This document shows, in pieces, positions 22,053-34,687 of a stretch of DNA of 64,000 bases (position 1 is its first letter; each line of letters starts with the position of its first letter). The notes beneath the pieces were generated by a model. That model saw only the letters and a list, made by a program, of their open reading frames with translations, had not been told where the DNA came from and made no database searches. The position numbers and the translations under genes were made by a program. This DNA is from Trichobilharzia regenti (taxonomy: Eukaryota; Platyhelminthes; Trematoda; Strigeidida; Schistosomatidae). The stretch is taken from contig OX235267.1 of NCBI GenBank assembly GCA_944472135.2, positions 37,851,312 to 37,915,311 on the forward strand, in the 5' to 3' direction.

Positions 22053-22243
22053 AGAACTCTATTTGTCGAGGAATCCCGAAACAACCAATCAGAAGACTGC
22101 GTTTGCCTGCTTAACTTCCGATAAACAACCAACCAGATGGCTGCGCTTCATAGATTGCGTAAGCTATAATAATGTATGTAAAATATATTTAAATACATGT
22201 TGATTTTCATAATAGAAACGAAATCATGCCTGGCCCTTGTCTT

Positions 22244-22604
22244 CCGGGACACAAAATCACACAGAGCAAAGGTATAAAATTTTAAACGACAAAAGAGTGC
22301 GAACTGCAGAACGAATACACATAGAAAAAAGGCAATCAACAAAAAAAACTTTGAAAACAAAACAGACATAAAAAAAAAAGACAGGTTTACACACTCATTC
22401 AACCAAAATTCGAAAGACAAAACGACTCAGACAAAGGAAATAATACTCATCATCTTCAAGACTGACTTCAATCTCAACTGCCTAAACAATCATACAAATC
22501 GCAGGACAATCTCCAGGGAATGAGAAATATTGTCAGCAGGATAAAATCACAATCAGCCGAAACTTGAACAGAAATAAACACAGTACATTAAAATATCAGA
22601 AAAA
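22244..22604 (+). repeat. 3' LTR-like direct repeat of the gypsy element
   Basis: Counterpart of 19,438-19,794. Its right end passes without a break into the sequence that forms the start of satellite unit 1 (ttctgatagaattgcaag). Confidence 0.7.
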
Positions 22605-22731
22605 GGTTTCTGATAGAATTGCAAGTCAGTGGATTCAATGTGTGTGTGAGTGAGCCTCAATAACCAGGTCTTCTTCATCCAATCTACTCTGACGAATTCA
22701 TTTCATTTCCGAGAGAGAAGGCTTCCTAACG

Positions 22732-22803
22732 AACTGGTTGTCTGAGAGGTGGAATGACCGCCATCCACTCAAGCGGTAGGGGTTCGATTCCCGACTGACG
22801 CAC
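22732..22803 (+). other. tRNA-like segment with Pol III A and B boxes (unit 1; repeated in all seven units)
   Basis: The A-box-like TGTCTGAGAGG (22,739-22,749) and a perfect B-box GGTTCGATTCC (22,781-22,791) are 42 bp apart, the spacing of a normal tRNA gene. A three-base-pair T-stem GGG/CCC flanks the TTCGATT loop. No matching 5' acceptor strand is present for the 3' GACTGACGCACC end, so this is a tRNA-derived element (SINE-like or pseudogene) rather than a functional tRNA. The B boxes of the other units begin at 24,065, 25,349, 26,633, 27,916, 29,200 and 30,483 and are unchanged. These could act as internal Pol III promoters. Confidence 0.65.
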
Positions 22804-23489
22804 CCTTGACGCTTAACCTAGTTCACTATCCACTGGAAGAGACTGGAGTTTGGGTGTACGGCTCGAAAATATACCTCATCAAACTAACCATGCAACTCAA
22901 ACTTCAAAGCTAGCTGGAAGCCCTGAAAACATCAAGTGACTGTCACCAAATCACCAGTACGCTCACTCATGTAAAAATATCGACCTCGAGAAGAATGAGT
23001 GCTCATCTTGCTGATTCTAGGCATATTTCATAACGTTTTATTGATGTATACTCTTGAAAAGCTGATTGAATAAAGATGGCTTACCAGTGTTGTCGTGATG
23101 TGTCGTCTTCTCTGCAGCTGAATGACAAAATTTGAAATTCGTACACAATATTGATTAGCTCTCAGAATGTGTGTAAACGAAGCAACACAAATCCATGCAG
23201 TCAGATATTTCTGACCATCTCAAACATACAAATACCGATGCACTGAGCTTGTTTCGCATCAGTACACGCGTCATCATTGATCCATGAGTGTTCAAAGCGT
23301 GACTTACGACTCTCGGTTGCCCAAGTTTCTTCTGTTTCGCCTAATGAAAACATGAAGCGAACACAAATTGTGTTGAACAAATAGAAAATCACGCGATTGC
23401 AACGTTAACCTGTGTGAAACGTGTCGTGTGTGTACGGATTGTGTTTATTTGCACCACTCATCCATCAATGAATTTCACACATTTGACAA

Positions 23490-23894
23490 ACATGAGGGGC
23501 ATACAACGAAACAGACAAGTTTACACTCTCACTCACCGAAATTCCCAAAGACAATTTCCAAAGACGATACAACGCAGATCAAGTAAATAATCTTCATCTT
23601 GCAGACTGACTTGCTTCTCAACTGTCTCATCTTTTATAGCCTTGACATGTCAGTCTCCAGCGAATGAGAAACATTGTGGGCGGTAGGACCACACCATTCG
23701 TGGGTTTCCATCTTCTTAGACAACTGGAAAGTCATTGTTTCTCTAGTGATAGGCAGGTTTCAAAGGCAGATTTCGTCTGGTGAGACGGACACTGACGTCG
23801 AGAGTAGTGACAGTCAAGGTCGAGCTAAACTTTAGTGAAGTCGCAAGTTGTGAAGAAATATTCTCAATGTATTTTCTTATCAAAGAACGCCTTC
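23490..23894 (+). repeat. LTR-like 3' part of the satellite unit (unit 1; repeated in all units)
   Basis: This segment aligns with the gypsy LTR-like repeats: shared in order are acaggtttacactctca/acaagtttacactctca, acaacgcaga, aagtaaataat, catctt, agactgactt, tctcaactgtct, cagtctccagcg and atgagaaa.attgt. It also contains about 150 bp not found in the LTR. The relation means the satellite unit contains a diverged LTR, joined to about 880 bp of other sequence that includes the tRNA-like segment. Confidence 0.7.
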
Positions 23895-26800
23895 TGATAG
23901 AATTGCAAGTCAGTGGATTCAATGTGTGTGTGAGTGAGCCTCAATAACCAGGTCTTCTTCACCCAATCTACTCTGACGAATTCATTTCATTTCCGAGAGA
24001 GAAGGCTTCCTAACGAACTGGTTGTCTGAGAGGTGGAATGACCGCCATCCACTCAAGCGGTAGGGGTTCGATTCCCGACTGACGCACCCTTGACGCTTAA
24101 CCTAGTTCACTATCCACTGGAAGAGACTGGAGTTTGGGTGTACGGCTCGAAAATATACCTCGTCAAACTAACCATGCAACTCAAACTTCAAAGCTAGCTG
24201 GAAGCCCTGAAAACATCAAGTGACTGTCACCAAATCACCAGTACGCTCACTCATGTAAAAATATCGACCTCGAGAAGAATGAGTGCTCATCTTGCTGATT
24301 CTAGGCATATTTCATAACGTTTTATTGATGTATACTCTTGAAAAGCTGATTGAATAAAGATGGCTTACCAGTGTTGCCGTGATGTGTCGTCTTCTCTGCA
24401 GCTGAATGACAAAATTTGAAATTCGTACACAATATTGATTAGCTCTCAGAATGTGTGTAAACGAAGCAACACAAATCCATGCAGTCAGATATTTCTGACC
24501 ATCTCAAACATACAAATACCGATGCACTGAGCTTCTTTCGCATCAGTACACGCGTCATCATTGATCCATGAGTGTTCAAAGCGTGACTTACGACTCTCGG
24601 TTGCCCAAGTTTCTTCTGTTTCGCCTAATGAAAACATGAAGCGAACACAAATTGTGTTGAACAAATAGAAAATCACGCGATTGCAACGTTAACCTGTGTG
24701 AAACGTGTCGTGTGTGTACGGATTGTGTTTATTTGCACCACTCATCCATCAATGAATTTCACACATTTGACAAACATGAGGGGCATACAACGAAACAGAC
24801 AAGTTTACACTCTCACTCACCGAAATTCCCAAAGACAATTTCCAAAGACGATACAACGCAGATCAAGTAAATAATCTTCATCTTGCAGACTGACTTGCTT
24901 CTCAACTGTCTCATCTTTTATAGCCTTGACATGTCAGTCTCCAGCGGATGAGAAACATTGTGGGCGGTAGGACCACACCATTCGTGGGTTTCCATCTTCT
25001 TAGACAACTGGAAAGTCATTGTTTCTCTAGTGATAGGCAGGTTTCAAAGGCAGATTTCGTCTGGTGAGACGGACACTGACGTCGAGAGTAGTGACAGTCA
25101 AGGTCGAGCTAAACTTTAGTGAAGTCGCAAGTTGTGAAGAAATATTCTCAATGTATTTTCTTATCAAAGAACGCCTTCTGATAGAATTGCAAGTCAGTGG
25201 ATTCAATGTGTGTGTGAGTGAGCCTCAATAACCAGGTCTTCTTCATCCAATCTACTCTGACGAATTCATTTCATTTCCGAGAGAGAAGGCTTCCTAACGA
25301 ACTGGTTGTCTGAGAGGTGGAATGACCGCCATCCACTCAAGCGGTAGGGGTTCGATTCCCGACTGACGCACCCTTGACGCTTAACCTAGTTCACTATCCA
25401 CTGGAAGAGACTGGAGTTTGGGTGTACGGCTCGAAAATATACCTCGTCAAACTAACCATGCAACTCAAACTTCAAAGCTAGCTGGAAGCCCTGAAAACAT
25501 CAAGTGACTGTCACCAAATCACCAGTACGCTCACTCATGTAAAAATATCGACCTCGAGAAGAATGAGTGCTCATCTTGCTGATTCTAGGCATATTTCATA
25601 ACGTTTTATTGATGTATACTCTTGAAAAGCTGATTGAATAAAGATGGCTTACCAGTGTTGCCGTGATGTGTCGTCTTCTCTGCAGCTGAATGACAAAATT
25701 TGAAATTCGTACACAATATTGATTAGCTCTCAGAATGTGTGTAAACGAAGCAACACAAATCCATGCAGTCAGATATTTCTGACCATCTCAAACATACAAA
25801 TACCGATGCACTGAGCTTCTTTCGCATCAGTACACGCGTCATCATTGATCCATGAGTGTTCAAAGCGTGACTTACGACTCTCGGTTGCCCAAGTTTCTTC
25901 TGTTTCGCCTAATGAAAACATGAAGCGAACACAAATTGTGTTGAACAAATAGAAAATCACGCGATTGCAACGTTAACCTGTGTGAAACGTGTCGTGTGTG
26001 TACGGATTGTGTTTATTTGCACCACTCATCCATCAATGAATTTCACACATTTGACAAACATGAGGGGCATACAACGAAACAGACAAGTTTACACTCTCAC
26101 TCACCGAAATTCCCAAAGACAATTTCCAAAGACGATACAACGCAGATCAAGTAAATAATCTTCATCTTGCAGACTGACTTGCTTCTCAACTGTCTCATCT
26201 TTTATAGCCTTGACATGTCAGTCTCCAGCGGATGAGAAACATTGTGGGCGGTAGGACCACACCATTCGTGGGTTTCCATCTTCTTAGACAACTGGAAAGT
26301 CATTGTTTCTCTAGTGATAGGCAGGTTTCAAAGGCAGATTTCGTCTGGTGAGACGGACACTGACGTCGAGAGTAGTGACAGTCAAGGTCGAGCTAAACTT
26401 TAGTGAAGTCGCAAGTTGTGAAGAAATATTCTCAATGTATTTTCTTATCAAAGAACGCCTTCTGATAGAATTGCAAGTCAGTGGATTCAATGTGTGTGTG
26501 AGTGAGCCTCAATAACCAGGTCTTCTTCATCCAATCTACTCTGACGAATTCATTTCATTTCCGAGAGAGAAGGCTTCCTAACGAACTGGTTGTCTGAGAG
26601 GTGGAATGACCGCCATCCACTCAAGCGGTAGGGGTTCGATTCCCGACTGACGCACCCTTGACGCTTAACCTAGTTCACTATCCACTGGAAGAGACTGGAG
26701 TTTGGGTGTACGGCTCGAAAATATACCTCATCAAACTAACCATGCAACTCAAACTTCAAAGCTAGCTGGAAGCCCTGAAAACATCAAGTGACTGTCACCA

Positions 26801-29800
26801 AATCACCAGTACGCTCACTCATGTAAAAATATCGACCTCGAGAAGAATGAGTGCTCATCTTGCTGATTCTAGGCATATTTCATAACGTTTTATTGATGTA
26901 TACTCTTGAAAAGCTGATTGAATAAAGATGGCTTACCAGTGTTGCCGTGATGTGTCGTCTTCTCTGCAGCTGAATGACAAAATTTGAAATTCGTACACAA
27001 TATTGATTAGCTCTCAGAATGTGTGTAAACGAAGCAACACAAATCCATGCAGTCAGATATTTCTGACCATCTCAAACATACAAATACCGATGCACTGAGC
27101 TTCTTTCGCATCAGTACACGCGTCATCATTGATCCATGAGTGTTCAAAGCGTGACTTACGACTCTCGGTTGCCCAAGTTTCTTCTGTTTCGCCTAATGAA
27201 AACATGAAGCGAACACAAATTGTGTTGAACAAATAGAAAATCACGCGATTGCAACGTTAACCTGTGTGAAACGTGTCGTGTGTGTACGGATTGTGTTTAT
27301 TTGCACCACTCATCCATCAATGAATTTCACACATTTGACAAACATGAGGGGCATACAACGAAACAGACAAGTTTACACTCTCACTCACCGAAATTCCCAA
27401 AGACAATTTCCAAAGACGATACAACGCAGATCAAGTAAATAATCTTCATTTGCAGACTGACTTGCTTCTCAACTGTCTCATCTTTTATAGCCTTGACATG
27501 TCAGTCTCCAGCGGATGAGAAACATTGTGGGCGGTAGGACCACACCATTCGTGGGTTTCCATCTTCTTAGACAACTGGAAAGTCATTGTTTCTCTAGTGA
27601 TAGGCAGGTTTCAAAGGCAGATTTCGTCTGGTGAGACGGACACTGACGTCGAGAGTAGTGACAGTCAAGGTCGAGCTAAACTTTAGTGAAGTCGCAAGTT
27701 GTGAAGAAATATTCTCAATGTATTTTCTTATCAAAGAACGCCTTCTGATAGAATTGCAAGTCAGTGGATTCAATGTGTGTGTGAGTGAGCCTCAATAACC
27801 AGGTCTTCTTCATCCAATCTACTCTGACGAATTCATTTCATTTCCGAGAGAGAAGGCTTCCTAACGAACTGGTTGTCTGAGAGGTGGAATGACCGCCATC
27901 CACTCAAGCGGTAGGGGTTCGATTCCCGACTGACGCACCCTTGACGCTTAACCTAGTTCACTATCCACTGGAAGAGACTGGAGTTTGGGTGTACGGCTCG
28001 AAAATATACCTCATCAAACTAACCATGCAACTCAAACTTCAAAGCTAGCTGGAAGCCCTGAAAACATCAAGTGACTGTCACCAAATCACCAGTACGCTCA
28101 CTCATGTAAAAATATCGACCTCGAGAAGAATGAGTGCTCATCTTGCTGATTCTAGGCATATTTCATAACGTTTTATTGATGTATACTCTTGAAAAGCTGA
28201 TTGAATAAAGATGGCTTACCAGTGTTGCCGTGATGTGTCGTCTTCTCTGCAGCTGAATGACAAAATTTGAAATTCGTACACAATATTGATTAGCTCTCAG
28301 AATGTGTGTAAACGAAGCAACACAAATCCATGCAGTCAGATATTTCTGACCATCTCAAACATACAAATACCGATGCACTGAGCTTCTTTCGCATCAGTAC
28401 ACGCGTCATCATTGATCCATGAGTGTTCAAAGCGTGACTTACGACTCTCGGTTGCCCAAGTTTCTTCTGTTTCGCCTAATGAAAACATGAAGCGAACACA
28501 AATTGTGTTGAACAAATAGAAAATCACGCGATTGCAACGTTAACCTGTGTGAAACGTGTCGTGTGTGTACGGATTGTGTTTATTTGCACCACTCATCCAT
28601 CAATGAATTTCACACATTTGACAAACATGAGGGGCATACAACGAAACAGACAAGTTTACACTCTCACTCACCGAAATTCCCAAAGACAATTTCCAAAGAC
28701 GATACAACGCAGATCAAGTAAATAATCTTCATCTTGCAGACTGACTTGCTTCTCAACTGTCTCATCTTTTATAGCCTTGACATGTCAGTCTCCAGCGGAT
28801 GAGAAACATTGTGGGCGGTAGGACCACACCATTCGTGGGTTTCCATCTTCTTAGACAACTGGAAAGTCATTGTTTCTCTAGTGATAGGCAGGTTTCAAAG
28901 GCAGATTTCGTCTGGTGAGACGGACACTGACGTCGAGAGTAGTGACAGTCAAGGTCGAGCTAAACTTTAGTGAAGTCGCAAGTTGTGAAGAAATATTCTC
29001 AATGTATTTTCTTATCAAAGAACGCCTTCTGATAGAATTGCAAGTCAGTGGATTCAATGTGTGTGTGAGTGAGCCTCAATAACCAGGTCTTCTTCATCCA
29101 ATCTACTCTGACGAATTCATTTCATTTCCGAGAGAGAAGGCTTCCTAACGAACTGGTTGTCTGAGAGGTGGAATGACCGCCATCCACTCAAGCGGTAGGG
29201 GTTCGATTCCCGACTGACGCACCCTTGACGCTTAACCTAGTTCACTATCCACTGGAAGAGACTGGAGTTTGGGTGTACGGCTCGAAAATATACCTCGTCA
29301 AACTAACCATGCAACTCAAACTTCAAAGCTAGCTGGAAGCCCTGAAAACATCAAGTGACTGTCACCAAATCACCAGTACGCTCACTCATGTAAAAATATC
29401 GACCTCGAGAAAATGAGTGCTCATCTTGCTGATTCTAGGCATATTTCATAACGTTTTATTGATGTATACTCTTGAAAAGCTGATTGAATAAAGATGGCTT
29501 ACCAGTGTTGCCGTGATGTGTCGTCTTCTCTGCAGCTGAATGACAAAATTTGAAATTCGTACACAATATTGATTAGCTCTCAGAATGTGTGTAAACGAAG
29601 CAACACAAATCCATGCAGTCAGATATTTCTGACCATCTCAAACATACAAATACCGATGCACTGAGCTTCTTTCGCATCAGTACACGCGTCATCATTGATC
29701 CATGAGTGTTCAAAGCGTGACTTACGACTCTCGGTTGCCCAAGTTTCTTCTGTTTCGCCTAATGAAAACATGAAGCGAACACAAATTGTGTTGAACAAAT

Positions 29801-31549
29801 AGAAAATCACGCGATTGCAACGTTAACCTGTGTGAAACGTGTCGTGTGTGTACGGATTGTGTTTATTTGCACCACTCATCCATCAATGAATTTCACACAT
29901 TTGACAAACATGAGGGGCATACAACGAAACAGACAAGTTTACACTCTCACTCACCGAAATTCCCAAAGACAATTTCCAAAGACGATACAACGCAGATCAA
30001 GTAAATAATCTTCATCTTGCAGACTGACTTGCTTCTCAACTGTCTCATCTTTTATAGCCTTGACATGTCAGTCTCCAGCGAATGAGAAACATTGTGGGCG
30101 GTAGGACCACACCATTCGTGGGTTTCCATCTTCTTAGACAACTGGAAAGTCATTGTTTCTCTAGTGATAGGCAGGTTTCAAAGGCAGATTTCGTCTGGTG
30201 AGACGGACACTGACGTCGAGAGTAGTGACAGTCAAGGTCGAGCTAAACTTTAGTGAAGTCGCAAGTTGTGAAGAAATATTCTCAATGTATTTTCTTATCA
30301 AAGAACGCCTTCTGATAGAATTGCAAGTCAGTGGATTCAATGTGTGTGTGAGTGAGCCTCAATAACCAGGTCTTCTTCATCCAATCTACTCTGACGAATT
30401 CATTTCATTTCCGAGAGAGAAGGCTTCCTAACGAACTGGTTGTCTGAGAGGTGGAATGACCGCCATCCACTCAAGCGGTAGGGGTTCGATTCCCGACTGA
30501 CGCACCCTTGACGCTTAACCTAGTTCACTATCCACTGGAAGAGACTGGAGTTTGGGTGTACGGCTCGAAAATATACCTCGTCAAACTAACCATGCAACTC
30601 AAACTTCAAAGCTAGCTGGAAGCCCTGAAAACATCAAGTGACTGTCACCAAATCACCAGTACGCTCACTCATGTGAAAATATCGACCTCGAGAAGAATGA
30701 GTGCTCATCTTGCTGATTCCAGGCATATTTCATAACGTTTTATTGATGTATACTCTTGAAAAGCTGATTGAATAAAGATGGCTTACCAGTGTTGCCGTGA
30801 TGTGTCGTCTTCTCTGCAGCTGAATGACAAAATTTGAAATTCGTACACAATATTGATTAGCTCTCAGAATGTGTGTAAACGAAGCAACACAAATCCATGC
30901 AGTCAGATATTTCTGACCATCTCAAACATACAAATACCGATGCACTGAGCTTCTTTCGCATCAGTACACGCGTCATCATTGATCCATGAGTGTTCAAAGC
31001 GTGACTTACGACTCTCGGTTGCCCAAGTTTCTTCTGTTTCGCCTAATGAAAACATGAAGCGAACACAAATTGTGTTGAACAAATAGAAAATCACGCGATT
31101 GCAACGTTAACCTGTGTGAAACGTGTCGTGTGTGTACGGATTGTGTTTATTTGCACCACTCATCCATCAATGAATTTCACACATTTGACAAACATGAGGG
31201 GCATACAACGAAACAGACAAGTTTACACTCTCACTCACCGAAATTCCCAAAGACAATTTCCAAAGACGATACAACGCAGATCAAGTAAATAATCTTCATT
31301 TTGCAGACTGACTTGCTTCTCAACTGTCTCATCTTTTATAGCCTTGACATGTCAGTCTCCAGCGAATGAGAAACATTGTGGGCGGTAGGACCACACCATT
31401 CGTGGGTTTCCATCTTCTTAGACAACTGGAAAGTCATTGTTTCTCTAGTGATAGGCAGGTTTCAAAGGCAGATTTCGTCTGGTGAGACGGACACTGACGT
31501 CGAGAGTAGTGACAGTCAAGGTCGAGCTAAACTTTAGTGAAGTCGCAAT

Positions 31550-34082
31550 TTTTGATGTAATATTCTCTGTATATTTTTTTTCACTGATCTTTTTGCGGTA
31601 CTATTACAAGTGAGGTGTATTTGTATTGTTTTTTATATATCAGCATTTTTTATTTTGTTGATTTTTTCCTATATTGTTTGTGTTTTATATTTTTATTTTG
31701 CTATTTAAACTTTTTCCATGTATTATTGTTTTAATTTCTCTAGTTATTTCTTTCGTTAATTGTTTTAGTTTTTTCTGTTTGTTCCCCAATGAATTTGTTT
31801 AATTTCTTCCCTCTACATCATTCACTTGTGCTAATTGGCGTTAGTGCGAATATTTTCGCTTTTAATCTCTGGCTATTTTGTTTTGTGGACCTGTTCTTAT
31901 GCCGTTAACCCAGTGGTACCTATTAAAGTCACCAGCTCTCGACTTCTAATTTCTTGCAACTGGTGATCTTTATCGCGATGACCAACTATTATCATTTACA
32001 ATATCTCCATCCTATTCTTCGAATAGGTGTAAATGTCTGTGTAAATGCAACCTCTAACAACTCAACTCTTTAAAATCAATCTGTTACTTAGCAGTGGCTT
32101 GCGACATCACGCAGATCCCACCAATGACATTGCTTATTGATTATGCTTAAAATCACGAATTGCCAGAAGTTAGAAATCAGAGGCTCGCCACTGAATCGTG
32201 ACCGGAATGATTGAATGTTGTCCTGTAGCCGGAAAGTACTACTTGCGTAAAACAAATGAGTCCTAAACTAGTAGGAAACATCTACCCTGTATTCTCTCCT
32301 TATCAACGGTTTTATAACTGACATCAAACCGTGGTCAGACGTTATTGTCGTTATTTTCGCCCTTAAAAGTTATGTCTATTCAACCCTTTTCGTTGGTATC
32401 TTTTCTGTAGTAATCAAGTTGTCTCACAAACCAATTAATATATACACCATCAAATTATTTCATCTCGTTTAATCTCATGTTCTCATTGATCAAGTTTTTT
32501 CAACAATAATTGACGATTGTTCCATCTCATTTTGTACTCGTTCCACAATATCCTTCTTGATATGATTCTGATTCGCATTCAATGGCTGTTGTATGCGTGA
32601 ACAAATGAATCAGTAATTGCAAAGCATGTACAAAAAATTTGGAGTAATTTTACATTCACTGAGATTAAACAGGTAAATTTCCCTGGCTCCAGAATGGCTT
32701 ACCAGCATCTCACCTCAATGCAAGGAGACCATGGGAGAGACGCAATCCTGAAAACCAGGCAGTCAGCCAGCTATCCACATTCATGATTAGCTGACGTTGT
32801 GGTGACATGAGGCATATCAATTAATTTTATTCGAAGACACATATATTCATCAAATTTCTAGATTCCCTATGATCTCCTGATTGAGATGTGAACATATCCG
32901 TTGGAGCATATGCAAGTCATGAATTCTATTGATTAACACCACCATCACTATTCAGTAAACTAATAGTCAGTTTGGCTTGAAAAGCGTATTAGGATATTGA
33001 GCAGCACTGAATAGGAAGTAGAAAGCACTGAAATAATTCATTGACAACTCACTCCTCAAATTCGATGAACTAATGAATGCGTTTCTTTGTCTTTTGATGA
33101 GAAGTCCACACTGTTAAGATTTAATACTTTTATTGGATTACAGTCACTCAGATGTAATACAGAATGACAGTGGGATTATTCTCCTCACTGAGACGGAAGG
33201 TACAGATAGTGGTGCGTGAGATTTATACGTAGAGGTTAGATGATTTTGTGTTCACACTGTAGGCTGGTTGTGCACACTCTGTTATATGGCAGATTCCTGG
33301 ACGCCTCTACCTGAAAGAATACGCCATGTTCGAAGTTTTCAGTGCGACCTATTGACAGTATTCATCATGAAGTCAAAACAACATGTATCTAGAAGTAGGC
33401 AGTTATGTTAAAGACGTGCGTAACTTCCATCTTATCGTTAAGTGGCTGTTTGTTTCATGTGAAGCATATTATTCTGTCTCAATTGTCAGCAATCACTGGA
33501 TTGGATTTTATGTCAGTGACGGCTCTGACGCATGCACCTATATATATATTGCATATCCGACGCAGCGAACCACGGAAGGCTTACGATGTTTCAAAGTATA
33601 AGGCTGCTAAGTTCTGGTTCATTGTTTCTCCAGGGTCTTTACTTGCTTATGGATGAGGTCACCACAATTCGTGGAGATTTCCACTTCCCTTACTTTGCGT
33701 GCGTGATCAGTGGATACACGCTATTTTCACACTGTTCTCTTACCGGCAACAGACTAGTCATATCATTGCGTCACTCACTTCATTGCTGCTGAACATATTG
33801 AAACCAACTCAAGTGGATATTATTTCAACTGTAATACGGTGCTTATAGTCAAACAGAATCTCATTAAGGAAGTGTTCATACTCTCTCTATTTCGTTAGCA
33901 AAATCACATAAATAAGCGTGACCTCGTTGTTATTCCCTCACTCATCTAGATACTGCAGTCCGACAGATCACTCACTCATTCAAATATCTTTGATTGCCGT
34001 TCAAGCCTCTAGTTGATTATGCGATGGGTAGATACACAGTGCTTCAAACTTCAGATCATATCTGTTTAATGTCGTCGACTGA
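31550..34082. other. Anonymous DNA right of the satellite
   Basis: The first 250 bp are T-rich and at first still weakly similar to the satellite unit (atattctctgtatatttttttt against atattctcaatgtattttctt), i.e. a degenerate array edge. Beyond that I see no gene. Short overlapping plus-strand ORFs lie at 33,383-33,792 (72-86 codons) without motifs. Confidence 0.4.
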
Positions 34083-34210
34083 AATTTTGATGACATTATA
34101 TTTTTCCACATTAGTTTGTTTATTAGAAGCATCACACAGTGAAACGGTATTATTTACTGGATGACGTTTCGAACCAAATGTTTTTTCATGGTCATATCAA
34201 TCAGTATTAT
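34083..34210 (-). repeat. Decayed PLE terminal fragment with hammerhead-like remnant
   Basis: The minus strand resembles the sequence just after the PLE coding part in unit A (41,940-42,060): both contain tgtttcactgtgtgat (here cgtttcactgtgtgat) followed by aataaacaaactaat. In addition this copy reads, on the minus strand, GGTTCGAAACGTCATCC (about 34,158-34,174). A GACCATG/CAT..GGTT stem precedes it, and upstream of the stem lies a damaged CTGA...TGA. That is the layout of a PLE-type hammerhead with stem II kept and the CTGATGA core interrupted. It is a remnant only, probably inactive. Confidence 0.45.
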
Positions 34211-34553
34211 ATATATATACAATATGTATGTTATGTATGCTATATTTTCTATATATAATCATATATTAATATGACTCAGGGTCTTCCTGTACGAAAACTA
34301 ATCAATAAACCCACTCGACTTTCGCAAACTGAAGCAAAACATCCACAGCACTGTTAAAATGTTGCAACACATCAGATGTGAAATCGAGCAGTTGAAGCAT
34401 AACCAAATAGGAATGGTTACCAGTGTGGATTATGGTCTTATTACACAGTTCAACTAGCAATGCCATATCAGCAACTTTCAAAAAGTCAAAAAATACTCAA
34501 ATCAAAAAGTTTAATGAGTAACCAGAGGAGAAATCATCATCTCAGAACGATGT

Positions 34554-34629
34554 GCGTCGGTGGCACAGTGGTTAGGACTCTCGACGACCATGAACATGGT
34601 CCGGAGTTCGAGCCCACGTCGACGCACAC
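34554..34629 (+). other. tRNA-derived SINE-like sequence
   Basis: An A box TGGCACAGTGG (34,561-34,571, perfect consensus) and a B-box-like GAGTTCGAGCC (34,604-34,614) are 43 bp apart. The acceptor strands GCGTCGG (34,554-34,560) and TCGACGC (34,619-34,625) pair over seven positions with one G-T. The T-stem contains mismatches, so this is not a clean functional tRNA. It is followed by about 55 bp of non-tRNA sequence and an (ATT)n tract at 34,688-34,705, the form of a SINE with a simple-repeat tail. The 3' end GACGCACACC resembles the GACGCACCC of the satellite tRNA-like segment. Confidence 0.6.
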
Positions 34630-34687
34630 CTGATATCTATGGTCGGCCTGCAAATTTTGGGCTACCGATATCCTCGCAGAAAATTCC

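Larger units (their letters stand above)
19438..22604 (+). mobile_element. Ty3/gypsy-type LTR retrotransposon, internally truncated
   Basis: A Gag ORF and a Pol ORF lie between two direct repeats (19,438-19,794 and 22,244-22,604) that behave as LTRs. The Pol frame ends within RNase H and no integrase is present, so about half of a normal gypsy pol is missing. The base composition of the gag-pol part is clearly higher in GC than the flanks. The 3' repeat is directly continuous with the first unit of the satellite array at 22,611. Schistosomes contain several gypsy families; I do not assign this to a named one. Confidence 0.8.
22611..31549 (+). repeat. Satellite array: seven head-to-tail 1,283-1,284-bp units
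   Basis: Unit starts, taken at tgatagaattgcaagtcagt, are 22,611, 23,895, 25,179, 26,463, 27,746, 29,030 and 30,313. The last unit ends by divergence at about 31,549 (agtcgcaa then ttttgatgta), after about 1,236 bp. The seven units differ only by rare substitutions and 1-2-bp indels (for example a missing base near 27,450 and another near 29,411), so the array is young or actively homogenised. Parts of each unit: a tRNA-like A/B-box segment about 130-190 bp after the start; a middle part with an AATAAA at about +465; and a 3' part (from about +880) resembling the gypsy LTR. A 63-codon minus-strand ORF recurs once per unit, but this follows automatically from homogenisation and is not evidence of a gene. 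Confidence 0.95.

Noticed and set aside
22732..22803. A functional tRNA gene in each satellite unit
   Set aside because: The B box is perfect but the 5' acceptor strand and D/anticodon arms do not fold to a tRNA, so only a tRNA-derived element is claimed.
23201..23392. A 63-codon minus-strand ORF repeated in every satellite unit (23,201, 24,485, 25,769, 27,053, 28,336, 29,619, 30,903)
   Set aside because: Its conservation is explained by array homogenisation, with the whole unit equally conserved. There is no upstream promoter or protein motif, and the one residue difference in unit 1 is no test of selection.
23630..23700. GATGAGAAAC in the satellite (ccagcggatgagaaacattg) as a hammerhead core
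   Set aside because: The essential CTGATGA is not present (GCGGATGA or GCGAATGA), no GAAA at correct distance with closing stems, and no cleavage triplet with stem I pairing.
34201..34270. TA-rich simple sequence as a telomere or origin
   Set aside because: Plain AT microsatellite without telomere-type repeat or other structure.
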